From Sthenelais limicola (taxonomy: Eukaryota; Annelida; Polychaeta; Phyllodocida; Sigalionidae), in contig OW804097.1 in the NCBI GenBank assembly GCA_942159475.1, positions 50,426,986 through 50,490,985 of the forward strand: DNA of 64,000 bases, in the 5' to 3' direction. The notes beneath the pieces are model-generated. The model was not told the DNA's origin and ran no database searches. It saw only the letters and a list, made by a program, of their open reading frames with translations. Numbering within the stretch: position 1 is the first letter of the stretch; the number at the start of each line of letters is the position of its first letter. Shown one piece after another: positions 1-12,386 of this stretch. The translations under genes were made by a program, and so were the position numbers.

Positions 1-8
1 GTCTTCTT

Positions 9-301
9 GATCAATACATCTGAATGATGGCCCTTGATCTAAGTCAGTCTTCTTGACAGACATGGCAGTACTAGAGACCCACCCAGTCAACCATGATGTT
101 TTCGTGGAAAGGAAGTAATAATGAGACCCACCACTGAAACATTGACTCAATGATGGATTGTTCCCTCAATTATTATGTAAATGCTCTCCAGCATAGGTTG
201 AAAACCTCCCAATAGAAAGGGAAAAGACCAGCTGACTTAATCATCTGATTAATAAAATTCATTGATCAATCAACCTGAATGATAGCCCTTGGTCTGAGTC
301 A
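9..301 (+). repeat. Pair of diverged direct repeats about 254 bp apart
   Basis: The words at 9-47 and 263-301 share most of their bases, including GAATGAT, GCCCTTG and GTCAG in the same order. This looks like one and a bit units of an imperfect tandem repeat that continues off the left edge. No coding potential is visible in it. Confidence 0.5.
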
Positions 302-1015
302 GGAGTCCAGCATCAAGTTTCTAAAGGGGGATAGTTGGTAAAACGCCTCCATCATAAACAAAAGGAGGAGCAGGGCATAGTTTTGTAAAACTGAATTGCT
401 GAGGGTCATTGTGTTTTTTTTTATTCCTCAAAAAAATAAAAAGTTTGCATCAGCCAGTGTCTTCAACTGCTGAACAGAATGAATTCCTTGGTACCTTAAG
501 CTCTGTACAACCTTGTCAAAGAGGGTACAGTTGTGAAACTCCTCACATTGGATGGTGGCAAGGTCATAGACCAACAGATGGTGTGGTGCTGGCCATTGAT
601 CTCTTCCCTGAACTTGGCCTTTCAGAGCAGTGGATCAGATTTGGATGAGGAAAAAATATATTAAGATACCCCAATCCCCCATATATTCGAAATATTTTGA
701 CCTCAATATTGCCATGTTCTCCCATTTTTCCTTGCATTTGCACAGTGTAATGCTGTAATAGCAATGTTTGGGATTGTAGAAAAGACTGTATAAAATGCAT
801 GAGCCCTCTTTCCTAAGGATACCATCTCCTTCAGTATACCCCAAGCCCCAAACATGGGTTGACATGTAGCAGCTCATCTCAAGTATTGGACTGTGCCAAT
901 AATGTACAGTCAGAACAATGATGCAGACTTAGTGAATGAAGCATGGAAGCTCATATTCAACATGCTTTCACAATGCTTTATTTCAGCATGCTAAGCATGC
1001 CTTGGGTAAGCTAAC

Positions 1016-1712
1016 AGGAGCTGAGATACATGACATTTGTGTGATCTGGTGGGAGCCATATTGGATTTTGACCTTGAAAGTGACCTTGAATGACATTGAA
1101 GCAGAGAGGTAACTTCTGAAATGGATTCCTCACACCTTTAAATATAGACAAAAAGGTGTTATACATAGATATAGTGTAACAGGAGCTGAGATGACATTCT
1201 TTATCCTTTTAGTAGCTATATTGGATTTTGACCTTGAAAATGACCTTGAAACTGAAAAATTAGGTCAGAAATGGATTCCTTACACCTGAAAACATGGACT
1301 AACTGGTATTACACTTGAATATAGTGCTAAAGGGAGCTGAGCTACATGATATTCTTTTGTCCCAGTGGCGACCATATTGGATTTTTCCTTGAAAATGACC
1401 TTGAATGACTTATAACAACTTAAAAGAGAAAAGTAACTTCTGAAATGAATTCCTCACACCTTAAAACATAGGAGAATATGTATTATACATGGATATAGTT
1501 TTAACAGGAGCAGAGATATGACATTCTATACCCTGGCGGCATCCATATTGGATTTTGACCCTGAAAATGACCTTGAAACCAACACATGAGGTCAGAAATG
1601 GATTCCTCACACCTGAAAACATAGACAAAGAGATATTATTCATTAATCTAGTGCTATCAGGAGCTGAGATATAAGCCAGATGAAAACCCATTATCATTAA
1701 CTGACACGATAT
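1016..1712 (+). repeat. Imperfect tandem array, about 160-bp unit, four copies plus a partial
   Basis: The phrase AGGAGCTGAGAT or a close variant recurs at about 1016, 1180, 1332, 1505 and 1659. Each is followed by TATTGGATTTTGACCTTGAA, GACCTTGAA, a GAAATGGATTCCTCACACC block and ACATAGA. Units are 152-173 bp long and diverged by substitutions and small indels, so the array is old. The repeated TGACCTTGA words resemble nuclear-receptor half sites, but that is probably incidental to the repeat family. Confidence 0.8.
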
Positions 1713-2102
1713 CACCTGCAGCCTACAGTATTATGCTAACATCATTGTACACTGATACAATTGACTAGGCTTGATACTAGGTCTACCCATATGATTGTGC
1801 ACTAGATCAACCTGACCAAGCACACAAATATGGAGAATTCCAGCCCCCCCCCCCCCCACCGTTTTATTTACAAGTGAATAAATAAACATAATTCACCTAG
1901 ATCAGTGAATACAGCTTATGCCTGATGAGGGTCCTAACCCCGAAACCATGTGGTGCCAAACACACTCAGCCAGAGTGTGGAAGTGTTAACATTACAAATC
2001 TAACCTATTTTGGGTAGTAATGTTCAACAGTGTCAAGCCCTAAGCAACCTAGTTGTTTATGACATGACACCTAGCAACCTATTGCTACAACCAGCGCACC
2101 TC

Positions 2103-2127
2103 CCAGGTAACACTTTATGTTACCTGG
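2103..2127. repeat. Perfect 10-bp hairpin
   Basis: CCAGGTAACA and TGTTACCTGG pair perfectly around a 5-nt loop. It may be an end or internal fold of an older element just upstream of the Gypsy-A insertion. No function is assigned. Confidence 0.55.
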
Positions 2128-2342
2128 ATGAGAACCGATTGGGATAGAAGCCAGTCGTGACGTCACAGTAGGCGTGATGCCACTCGTATGGTAGCTTTCA
2201 AGCTGTTAACAGGTCCATCGCACAGAAAGACATCATGTTTAATCCTGAAAGTAAAAAAATAACTGTATTTACGTCATGAAAATACATGGGAGTTCGGTCA
2301 GTGACAAAAACACTTCCCCACTGATTCAGCTTCTGTCCTGAC

Positions 2343-2476
2343 TGTTATATACCCGTTACAATGCTTGATGTTTTACCAATTGGTAACCGGAAATAAAACT
2401 TTTTCCGCCCAAAGCATCCATGCACGCAAACTCGTGTCCGACTTGATACATTTAATATAAGGCCTAGAACATAACA
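2343..2476 (+). repeat. 5' LTR of Gypsy-A
   Basis: This is a 134-bp LTR with TG...CA ends and a short terminal inverted repeat (TGTTAT/ATAACA). It contains an AATAAA signal within GGAAATAAAACT. It is near-identical to the copy at 5987-6120. Confidence 0.95.
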
Positions 2477-2487
2477 TGGTGTCAGAT
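2477..2487 (+). other. Primer-binding site of Gypsy-A
   Basis: TGGTGTCAGA follows the 5' LTR with no gap. These first ten bases match the complement of the 3' end of animal tRNA-Leu (ends CUGACACCA). The match decays after that. Assignment to tRNA-Leu is an inference from known primer usage. Confidence 0.6.
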
Positions 2488-2594
2488 TAGAGGTAAATTA
2501 GCTGTGATTAGAGAGTAATTATCACAGAGAACCCAGAGGACAAAGCCTAGACGTTGGATCACAGAAAAAACATGAGTTTGAGACATTTTGGATC

Positions 2595-3716
2595 ATGGAT
2601 TCTTTCAAGCCTCCTGCCAAGTTCTGTCCCACCAGTGATGAGAATATAGCTCAGTTGTGGACTGAGTGGAAGCAGCAGTTCAAGTTATACTTGGTTGCAG
2701 CAGAGAAGAGTGAAGTGGGCGGAGAGGTAAAAGTTGCAATGTTACTTTGCAGCCTAGGGCCACAATGGACAAAGGTATTTAATAAGTTTACTTTTGCCAC
2801 TAATGCAGAGAAGAAGGACCTCCACATTGACCCCCAAGCACAACCCGTTGCCCATCCTCCCCGCCCAATCCCCGCAGCCCTGCGCGAGCCTACGAGACAG
2901 AAGCTAGAGCAGTTAGAGACAATGAACATCATCAAGGAAGTCCCGGTAGGTGAGCCGAGTCAGTGGTGCAGCGCGCTCCATGTTGTTAGCAAGAAGACTA
3001 ACGGACCCAAGAAGGATGTAAGGATCACAATCGATTCTCAGGATCTGAATAGAGCGCTGCTCAGAGAGTACCACCCCATGTCTACTATCGAAGAGGTCAC
3101 TACTAGGACTGATAAATCTAAATATTTCACGGTGCTGGACGCAAATATGGGGTATTTTCAAGTCGAGCTCACAGAAGAGTCACAGCAGTTGACAACATTT
3201 AACACTCCGTTTGGACGCTACAAGTACCTACGGCTACCAATGGGAATATCCGCAGCACCTGAGATATACCAGAGGGCTATGACAGAGCTCCTGGAGGGGA
3301 TAGAGGGAGTAGAGGTAATCATGGATGACATCCTAATCCATGCGCCAACAATGGAACTTCACAACAAACGGCTTGAAATGGTCCTGCATAGATGTCAGGA
3401 GAAGAACTTGAAACTGAATCCGAAGAAAACCAAGTTGTGCGCTAAAGAGGTTGAATACATTGGTCATAGACTGACAGCCGATGGTGTGAAGATAGGCGAG
3501 GACAAGATACGAGCAGTCCTAGAGATGCCGGAACCATCATCGATAGCCAACGTTCAGACTTTATTGGGAATGGTGACGTATACATGTAAATTCCTACCAA
3601 ACCTGTCACAAGTGACAGAGCCACTAAGAGAATTAATAAAAGAAGCAGCACACGAAGACTTCAAGTTTCACTTTGATGAGACGCAGGGGAAGCGGTTAGT
3701 AAACTCAAGAAGATGA
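2595..3716 (+). pseudogene. Gypsy-A gag start fused to reverse transcriptase
   Basis: The first ~75 residues are a retrotransposon Gag N-terminus (MDSFKPP start, QLWTEWKQQFKLYL). They run straight into a Ty3-type reverse transcriptase, so the rest of Gag, the zinc knuckle and the protease are deleted. The RT keeps the TFNTPFGRYKYLRLPMG block and the active-site IMDD at residues 242-245 (the family usually has YMDD), plus the thumb-region LGMVTY. The frame breaks near 3690 and the ORF then ends in nonsense residues. A protein fusing Gag start to RT without protease would not be processed normally, so this is a defective deletion derivative. Reading continues in another frame in the next entry. 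Confidence 0.9.
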
Positions 3717-5659
3717 TGACAGAAGCTCTAGTATTGAAATACTATAGCATATAGGAGCCAATCACAATCTCATGTGACGCATCACAGAGCAGCATAGGAT
3801 CTGTCCTGATGCAAGACGGACGCCCAGTAGTATATGCCTCGAAATCCCTCACGTCAGCGGAATACGCTTATGCTCAAATAGAAAAGGAACTACTTGCTAT
3901 AGTTTTCTCATTTAAAAGGTTCCATTCCTATGTCTATGGAAGAAATGACATCACGGTAGAGACAGACCATTTGCCACGAGTGAGAATCCTGGAGAAGCCA
4001 CTTCATCTCGTTCCATTACGTCTACAGAAAATGCGAATGACGTTGCAGCACTACCAGTTCAAGATAGTGGGAAAGTCATGGAAAGATATTCCTGTGGATG
4101 ATGCCCTTAGTCGAGCATACCTCCCAGAACAATACAACATCTTGATGAAAGACGTGAACTTTGCAGATGTCCATGCCATAGAAGTTCGAAGTTCTGCAGC
4201 TTTCAGCGAAGCAAGATGGGCAGAACTGATAAAAGAGACAAAACAGGATTCAGAACTAGAAGGACTAAAAAAGACTATACAAGAAGGATGGCCAGAAGCC
4301 AGGAATAAGGTATCTCCAGAAGCCAGACCATATTTCGACTCACGAGATGAGCTTGCAGTGTTAGAAGACATAGTATTCAAAGGTGAACGAGTTGTTGTGC
4401 CAAGAAGTATGAGAAGCAACATGCTAAAGATCATACACGCGAGTCACCTGGGGATGGTGAAATGCAAACAGCTAGCTCGCGATCTCCTATACTGGCCTGG
4501 TATGAACAGTCAAATAGAAGATACTGTTGCAAAATGTAGTCTGTGTCAGACGCATCGGGCACAGCAAGCCATAGAACCCTTGAAGCCAAGCCAAGTGCCA
4601 AATGGCCCATGGGAACTGCTGGAATGTGATGGCATGAAGTATTTAGTCATCATAGACTACTACTCGGACTTTATAGAAGTTGAAGAACTACCGGTGGACA
4701 CTAAAAGTAGCACAACCATCGAAAAACTAGGTAGAATCTTTGCCGTTCATGGAATCCCGGATAAACTTCTCACCAACAATGGACCCCAGTTTGGAAGTCA
4801 AAGATTTAAGCAGTTTGCCATGGAATGGTCGTTTGAGCATGTAACAACAAGCCCAAAACACCACAGAGCCAACGGGATGGTAGAACGGGCAAACAGAACA
4901 GTTCGACACCTAGTCGAGAAGAGCGAGGGTGACAAGATGAAAATGTATCTTGCGTTACTCAACCTACGAAACACACCAAGAGAACAGGACATAGGAGCAT
5001 CAACACAGAGACTGTTTGGAAGACGTACACAAACGAAAATACCAACCAGCAAAAGACTGCTACAGCCCAACACAATCCAGAGCAGTGCGGTCAAGCAACA
5101 ATTGGGAATAAGAAGAGATACCGCAAAAAGGTATTATGACAGAGGTACAAGACCACTTCCAGAGCTCAGACCAGGTGACACAGTAAGAGTGCGAGCAGGA
5201 AAGAGGTGGATTCCAGCTCAACTACTGAGTCCAGAAAAACAGCCAAAGGAGCCGAGATCATACAACATACTCACTCCATCAGGTAGAGTCTGGAGAAGGA
5301 ACAGACAGGGTATTCTCAAGACTAAGGAGGAAAACATTTACAGGCGAATACCAGTCGAGACGGACTGTCAGAATGAAAAGGACCAAGGACGGGCGACTGA
5401 GGCAATACCACCTCAAAGGCAAGCGCCAGGTACTGTCAGGCCCAGTCCCATAACCCAGAAACCTCCCATGTCTCCCCCCAAATCTCCTCCCATGACTCCA
5501 TCCAAATTCCATACCCCACCTCAGTCTCCAGTACAGCCGTACTCTAGTCCACAAATTCCTGGACCCACTCAGAATGCGCCACAAGTGCAAGGTCCATATG
5601 TCACTAAGTCAGGCAGGGTCTCAAACCGTCCAGCAAAATATGATGACTATGTTCCATGA
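3717..5659 (+). pseudogene. Gypsy-A RNase H and integrase, frameshifted with one stop
   Basis: RNase H begins at about 3757 (SCDASQSSIGSVLMQ), after an in-frame TAG at about 3751-3753, and the frame is open from 3809. RNase H residues are followed by integrase with an HHCC finger (H210, H213, C243, C246 numbered from the codon at 3809). The catalytic core has D274 and E359. The middle acidic residue is Asn at 323 (codon AAC at 4775) in the normally invariant DNGPQF block, with 35 residues between it and E359, exactly the D-x35-E spacing. Residues after the first Asp also look trimmed. The C-terminus is proline-rich. Loss of the second catalytic Asp should abolish strand transfer. Confidence 0.9.
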
Positions 5660-5974
5660 AATTGAATAGATCTAAGTCACAAGTGTGCAATCTGATGTCA
5701 TTGATGAACAACTCATTTTTTTTCTAGGTGCTATATCTGATCTGTATTCCTATCTGATTTATATTATGATCTCATGATATGGCTTAACCAGAGTTATGAC
5801 ATGATGTTAGATATGCTAAAAAAGAAGTTTGTGTTATTGTTAACAGAGTTGAAAGTTTATACTTCAAATAGAAGATATTTAAAAGAAAAAAAGAAGAAGA
5901 AAGGCTGATGCATGATGTTACTAGAGATGAATATCTGATGCTGATTACAAAAGAAACAAATTATTTTTTATTCA

Positions 5975-5986
5975 AAGAAAGGGAGA
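5975..5986 (+). other. Polypurine tract of Gypsy-A
   Basis: A purine run (AAAGAAAGGGAGA) abuts the 3' LTR. This is the expected plus-strand primer position for a Ty3/gypsy element. Confidence 0.75.
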
Positions 5987-6120
5987 TGTTATATACCCGT
6001 TACAACGCTTGATGTTTTACCAATTGGTAACCGGAAATAAAACTACTTCCGGCCAAAGCATCCATGCACGCAATCTCGTGTCCGACTTGATACATTTAAT
6101 ATAAGGCCTAGAACATAACA
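5987..6120 (+). repeat. 3' LTR of Gypsy-A
   Basis: Second 134-bp LTR, colinear with 2343-2476 and followed by the CTGAC target duplication. Confidence 0.95.
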
Positions 6121-6614
6121 CTGACCATTATATTCATTATGAATCGAAATTGTATTTGTTTATCATTCCTTTGATATATGCTGATTCTCTCCTGAAAGTG
6201 GAAAAAGTGTAGTTCTTTTCTATATTATTGAAAATATATCTAACATTTTCCACCACGAATAATAAGCACAACAAAAACCCATTTAATCACTTATACCGCT
6301 ATAAATAGCAAAGACACACCATTAAAAGTGGGTACCCATGTATTCAGTTTGACGAGCCTAAAGCCATGAAAAGGCCTCTATTGTGAAAAGGCCTCTAAAA
6401 GAAGTATTTAGAAAAATCCATAAAAACGCTTTTGTACCACTTTCATGGGAATTTACCATATATGCATATTTGATCAGAAAACCACATTGTCATTTGCATG
6501 GAATTATGTGAGTTGCGTGTCAGACACAACTAAGGAAACACTTTATATTCAACATGGCAAATTACTAATGTCCGAACCGAATCTCTTCTACATCAGTTTG
6601 TTTTATATATTCAG

Positions 6615-8371
6615 GCCGATGGACTGGGCTTCCCGGACCTGGAGGAGTTGAGTATTGCTATGAGCCCTGAAGCTATTAATGCAGGTATTGGCATCGATGA
6701 TATCTTCATATTTAGGTGAGTGCTTTCATTCATTCATTTCCGTTCAATGCATAAGTCATTCCTTGTGTGTGCTTTGTGCTTTACTAAAATCAACTCTGAG
6801 TCACCATTTCATGGAACAAAATATTAGTTAACACTCAGGTACTGGAGAAAAAGCTGTTAACATCAAGTAATAGTGCTAAGGTCTAGGGGTAAGGGTAAGA
6901 TAAAAGGGGTTTTGATTTTTAAGCATAAGACTAGTATAGTACGACCTAAGCATTCGAAACTTGAGACTCCCTTACTTAGAACTAAATATGTTCTCCCCAG
7001 GTTACTCAAGAAATCGGCCAAGGTGCGCCTGCTGGACCTGCGAGGCAGCAGTCACCTGACTAGTGAGACGCTGCACGCGTTGCCCATCACAGACCTGGAG
7101 CACCTCTACCTATCCCAGAGTTCCGTAGCCAAGTATGCCGGCATAGAGGTCGTCATGCACAAGGTAGGAATTGTTGTGGATGTAGCACATGTGATACTTA
7201 ACGGATGTTCTAAGCATTGCCAATTTCTCTTGCGCGAGTATGATACAGATTAATTTTGGTATTCGTGGTCATGTTATTATGTACATTGTATGTCAATAGA
7301 TCGAGGAAAACTCTCGAAAATGTTAAAATTGTAAAATGTAAATAATTAATTGTATAAAATATATGTTAGCTGCATATGATTACAGAATGTAAGATTATCA
7401 GTAGTTCTAAAATAGTAAATAGCGTACAGTTATGGAAGAGGACGACACTGTTGTCTGAAGTTGTATTTGCATTGGTGTTTTGAAGAGCTGCTACTTTTTA
7501 ATGTGTTGTAAAAGACAAAGAACAAAGAGAACCATATGTATTTATTGAAACTGAATGGGAAAAAACTTGCTGTTCCCCAGTGGCAGCACAGTCTGAAGGA
7601 GCTGGACCTCTCCTGGAACATATACCCTGGAGCATCCCTGGATCTTGCCATGGGAGCTTTGTCTAAGGAGCCGTGCAACTCTCAGCTGGAAATACTCAAC
7701 CTCAGCGGTACATCTATCTCACCCTCCAGGGTCAAGTAAGTATCCATTCCCGGTGTACTATAGGCGAGTTGTGTTAGCTTTAGAAATTTAAAGCTGCATT
7801 CCCAGCCAATATCGATCCAAGAACAATATTTCTCTGTATATTTCATTATCTTCCTACTTAACTACAGGTTATCTGACTAAATTCCTAGAGAATTTTGCCC
7901 CATTCTCTTTAGACAACAATCACAATAACCAAACGTGCAAAAACGTCTATAGTTGGATGTATGGATAGAGGGTTTCAATCAAAACCCACCAGTTATTATT
8001 TTTCTACTTGCACCTTTTTTTCGATAAAAAAACAAGTGTGCGGTTTATTTGTCGTACCATGGCCCATTGCAGTATTTGTCTCTTTTTTTGGTCTAGGAAT
8101 TAGGAACTTGCAGATTGTTAATCTTGTGATTTTTAGCGAGCACTAGAGAGACCTGGATATAAGCCAGATGTGTCTCTCCGATTGTACTGTAAAACTGTCA
8201 ATAAAGAATCTCTCAATCTGTAGGTCCCTATTGGAAGGATGCCCGAACCTGAAGACCCTGAACCTAGCCTCGTGTCGTGGGCTGACCAGAGGCATGAAGC
8301 GCGAGTACAGTGGAGTCGACCTGGATAGACTGAGGCGCGACATAGACTCTTTCATTGAAAACGACACTTGA
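6615..8371 (+). CDS. FBXL6: FBXL6 homologue, last four coding exons
   Basis: Four exons with GT-AG borders and matching phases encode the C-terminal leucine-rich-repeat part of F-box/LRR protein 6: 6615-6715, 7001-7163, 7581-7735 and 8224-8371, ending at TGA 8369-8371. LRR strands are visible as VRLLDLRGSSHLT, LKELDLSW, LEILNLSGTSIS and LKTLNLASCRGLTRGMKREY. The GCPNL...LNL.SCR.L.RG.KR.Y ending is the signature I know from vertebrate FBXL6. FBXL6 is expected to be the substrate-recognition subunit of an SCF (SKP1-CUL1-F-box) ubiquitin ligase. The F-box and N-terminal repeats are not seen. They must lie upstream, perhaps beyond Gypsy-A or outside the window, so the start is unknown. Introns are 285-488 bp. 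Confidence 0.88.
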
Positions 8372-10336
8372 GAAAACCATCCATGTCTTGAGATCACATT
8401 TTGTACTTCATTTTAAAGGCAGCATGTTAAAATTACTTGTAAGATTTCAGGGAGTTAGATTAGAGGGAGTGGTGTGGGGCCGATTACTCAAAGGGGGCAG
8501 TGCATGATTATCGGTAAGAGTACGCTTTGTAACTTCCCAGCTTCCAAAGCAGTTTGTTTTGTAATTTTGTAAAGTTCACTTAATGAATTAAGAATCCTGC
8601 AATTATTTTACAAGTTAGGATTCATGATATTATAAATTTACGATTTGGTGGGTATTATTTTATACACACTGATTTCCCTGATTAGAAATTAAGATGAGAT
8701 TACAAATTTACAAAACTAAGAAAACTTTTAAGAATATCTTAGAAAAGTTATGCACCAACCCCAAAATGTCATTCTGTTTGCCTTGTTTCATACATAGAAT
8801 TACACGAGGTGTATTAGAATTAGCGGTATCCGGCCATTCACTTAGTATAATGAGGTTAGTCTCGCTCCATGCTTAGAAAACCAGGGAGGTAGGTTATAGA
8901 GGATGAGGTAGGGAGTGTTCCTATTATCCAATGTAAATAATATGTATACTTATTCTAGTTGTAAATCATCTTCATATAATTTGTTAAGCATTTCTCACTG
9001 CTGAGATTTGAGTGACCTTTGGTTACATTATTAAGGGTTGCAGACCATTCACTCATTCTTGTAACTTTAAGTGTGGTCAAGAATATATTGATATCAATTG
9101 TTTGGAGGCCGTAGGATGTACATGGATTTTAATCGTGCACTATTCCATGAAAGTGTTTGAATATCAAAGCATTTATTTAATTATCATACATTATTAAAAT
9201 AGTTCACAAAATATCAAAATGGCAAAGAAAATAAGATTTTAATTATTTTATTAGATTAGTATCGAAGAACAGGCTTTGTCCCCAGCGAAATAATTCTTAT
9301 AACTCGCTTGTTTAGTATATATTATAAATGTTTCTCCTGATGTCAATTTTTTCAATCGTGAACATCAGCGTCATTATGTCCATTCCGGTTTTGTCTATGT
9401 GGAAGTTGTTCATTTTTGCTATTTTTAAAATCATGACACATTGATTTTATAGGAGTCCATTTAATATTAAATGGATTGCGTAGGTGATACATTCTGTCGG
9501 GTAACACCCATACTGCCCCTCTTCGATATTCGTTTGGGCATTCAATGGTTTGTTCACATCAACATCATTTAAGCATATAACTGCTGCTCTTGAAGTATGG
9601 AGTTTGACGTCTGTAATACAAATACAGCAGTTTAAGTTGTTAATCTCGAGACATACTATACATGTATTTTGTACTTTTGAGTACTATAAGGTACTACATG
9701 TATATTGTATTTTAACTTACCTCTTTACTTTATTACTACTGACATTAATTAGTATAAAAGTATACATGTATGGATTAATATGCGTTTGGTTGAACGCGTG
9801 TACATATCAAAGTATGGGTGTGTTAGTGTTGGTATGTATGTATACTTGTGAGTATGCATATATGTGTGCGTGTATAAATGTTTGAATATGTACTACATGT
9901 ATGTACATGGTCGTGCAAGAAACACATTTTTAGACTTACTAATAAAAAACCTGATAATATGTTATGGATCTCTTAGCTTTTATTTCCCACAAATAGTAAA
10001 CCAGATACTTATTGCTAGCGGAGCTAGCTTTAACCCTAGGTTAATCCGAAAAATCCCCATATTAGGTCCCTTTTTTAGATATACTGAATAGCCATATGTA
10101 GCATCACATATTCGGACATTTTACTCCACATTCCCCTAACCGATTTGTTCATCTCTGGAATAATGGGCCCACGAAACGTAGGGGATGGTCGAAGAAAAAA
10201 ATCAGAATTTATTTGTTTAAATAGGAGATATTTAATGCAACAAAAAGTGGCGGTCAGGGGTCCTCTCAAAGGGGTTAATTGGTGTGTAATTGATTGGCCT
10301 GATAACTCCATATGCACTGGGATAGCTAGGTGCTGA
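8372..10336. other. FBXL6 3' UTR and non-coding DNA
   Basis: AT-rich sequence with no recognisable coding exon. The first few hundred bases are presumably FBXL6 3' UTR. 9660-9910 is rich in the self-complementary word TACATGTA and in GTATG-type runs. Nothing else is supported. Confidence 0.6.
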
Positions 10337-12017
10337 CCGACTGACTGACTGACTGACTTCCACTCTCTCCTATCATCATCCAGTAGTCTTATCTGTCAAG
10401 GTAGGGGCGCATAACAGATACTGGCCTTGGACTTGCATGGTCCGTCGCCTCTAGGAGGAGGGGTAGTGGGACTTGGGTAGGCCTTATCTACTATGGTAAT
10501 TGATAGATGACAGGTGAGTTCACAGATGCTGTGTACTTCTTTTTTCAACTTTTTTATTGTATGATATACTAAAGTAACTCATTGTCATAACTATTGTGCT
10601 ACTCATAACAATGAATTTGGTCTTTCTATCATCATTCTATGATATTTAGAAGCAAAAATACACCTAAAGTGAAAGTAACTGAATGCTTATATCTTGCATC
10701 TGTGTCATTCATCATTCAACACCTATTTGCACCAGTGGTGGATGGGTGTCGCCCCTCCCTTTAGTCCCAATAAATAGGACACATGTTTGTGTGGGCATGT
10801 GAGTTTGAAACTTGGTACCTATATGTGATCCGTTTTAGGAAAATGAGTCATAAGTCGCAAAAAATGGATTTTGAGATATCATATTTTGAAAAGAGATCAA
10901 GCTGATACCAATGATTAGGTTGGGCGCAACACTACAAGAATCAACATTTATTGCTGTCTCTGCCCCCGAAATAGATGCGCGTTCAGCTTTTTCTCAGGTG
11001 TGAGAACTACCGTATCTTAGTAAGCAACGTTCTGAGCGAGTAATTACTGGAACAATATTGTCTAGAAAAGAAGATATAAGCACATTTACCATCACCGAAT
11101 CCTGAAATATGATTTGAATCGATCGCCATTGCCGCATTTTAGTTCCGAGACAAGCCGCTACGGCCGCCACGGCGCCACTACTGCTGGCTGTACACATGCC
11201 TGTGAGGCATGTGTATTATTAGACACCAAAACAAAAGCGTAGGAGGGAAGTGGGAGCCGGGGGGTGGGGTGGTGGGCAGCATTGAAAATGAGAAAAAGAT
11301 TACATATTGATATAATACAAGTACATAGCCTAAGACACAACACCCAAATTAATCTTGTGGTAGGCTAATACTCTGGACCAATCGTGGCAAAACCGCTTTG
11401 TGTACACAAGCGCGTGCTATGCCAAAAACATTGCTAAACTGAAAATGCGAAACTAGGATACAGCTCCCTATACGGATTGTTCATTCTCGCGGTTTTTCTC
11501 CTATAAAAGTCTGCCTCCAGTACCATAAATAGCAAGCAAAATAATAAAGCAATACCTTAGTCCAGTCAAATTCACCGAAACGAATAGCAGTAAATGACAA
11601 CTATTGTTAACGCTAGCGTGTATGGGGAAAGCAAATCGACCAATCAACTGATCAACCTTAATGATGTAGCTAGTCCTGGGAGTGCTTCATATGGATCGCC
11701 ATAGTGGTTAGAACAGCGGGAACAGCCCCTCTCAGCCTATGAGATCCCATCACTAACATGCAGTTGATCTATAAGATCGGCTGCAGACCTCCTCAAGCAA
11801 AACACCTGATAACCTCTGTGTAGTAGCTGCCAGCCGACTGACTGACTGACTGACTTCCACTCTCTCCTATCATCATCCAGTAGTCTTATCTGTCAAGGTA
11901 GGGGCACATAACAGATACTGGCCTTGGACTTGCATGGTCCGTCGCCTCTAGGAGGAGGGGTAGTGGGACTTGGGTAGGCCTTATCTACTATGGTAATTGA
12001 TAGATGACAGGTGAGTT
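10337..12017. mobile_element. 1.7-kb unit flanked by 184-bp near-identical direct repeats
   Basis: 10337-10520 and 11834-12017 are the same 184-bp sequence. They begin with CCGACTGACTGACTGACTGA and end GGTGAGTT, and I see a single G/A difference. About 1.3 kb of non-coding DNA lies between. The arrangement resembles a terminal-repeat retrotransposon in miniature or a local duplication. The repeats do not start TG or end CA, and I find no clean primer site or target duplication, so the LTR reading is uncertain. Confidence 0.55.
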
Positions 12018-12386
12018 AGAACAGCGTTAGATGACAGGTGAGTTAGAACAGTTAGAATTGCTCGACCAAAAGTGCCCAAAAGATGGCAGCACTAGTTGCC
12101 GTCTCGGGAACTCTCCTGAGAGCATGCGCGGGCGCCGCAGACCCACAGGGTTGGGACAAGGTAGGAGAGAGCTTGCCGGCATATTGCATCTAACTTTTAA
12201 AAAACCCATGTGACGAACAATTCCAGTCCCGGAATCCTCATCCCCTTCCTATAATACTACTGCTCATATAAGGCCGTTGTCAACAGAGCTGTAGAATCAA
12301 CAATTTCGGCCACTTTCCGCCGCTATGCATGCGTTGGCCCTACTCATATGAGTAGCAAAGTTCAGCCACACTTCCATCAGTCAGTC
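12018..12386. other. Non-coding spacer
   Basis: It starts with a small tandem duplication of GATGACAGGTGAGTTAGAACAG beside the direct repeat. The remainder is GC-richer single-copy sequence with no supported gene. Confidence 0.5.

Larger units (their letters stand above)
1..2337. other. Non-coding flank, no gene recognised
   Basis: No ORF with recognisable protein similarity was found. The stretch holds a pair of about 39-bp diverged repeats, a four-copy tandem array, a C homopolymer near 1844-1857 and a short hairpin. A short open frame at 409-648 ends without a convincing splice site and matches nothing I recognise. It could be intronic to FBXL6, whose 3' exons begin at 6615, but no upstream FBXL6 exon can be seen here. 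Confidence 0.6.
2338..6125 (+). mobile_element. Gypsy-A: defective Ty3/gypsy LTR retrotransposon with 5-bp target duplication
   Basis: The element is bounded by 134-bp LTRs (2343-2476 and 5987-6120) that start TGTTATATA and end CATAACA. The 5-bp duplication CTGAC lies directly outside both (2338-2342 and 6121-6125). The LTRs differ at a handful of sites, so the copy is not brand new. Order inside is gag start, reverse transcriptase, RNase H, integrase, on the plus strand. It is about 3.8 kb, short for the family, because the end of gag and the protease are missing. A frameshift and an in-frame stop separate RT from RNase H, and the integrase has lost a catalytic Asp. It cannot be autonomous. 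It lies upstream of the FBXL6 exons, possibly in an intron. Confidence 0.95.

Noticed and set aside
409..648. 79-codon frame; an alternative frame reads KEGTVVKLLTLDGGKVI, reminiscent of doublecortin strands
   Set aside because: No splice borders fit and the match is a short phrase only.
1911..1960. Hammerhead-ribozyme-like core: CTGATGA (1922-1928), a 3-bp stem II and GAAA (1942-1945)
   Set aside because: Stem III would leave a G at the cleavage position and stem I does not pair, so an active ribozyme is not supported.
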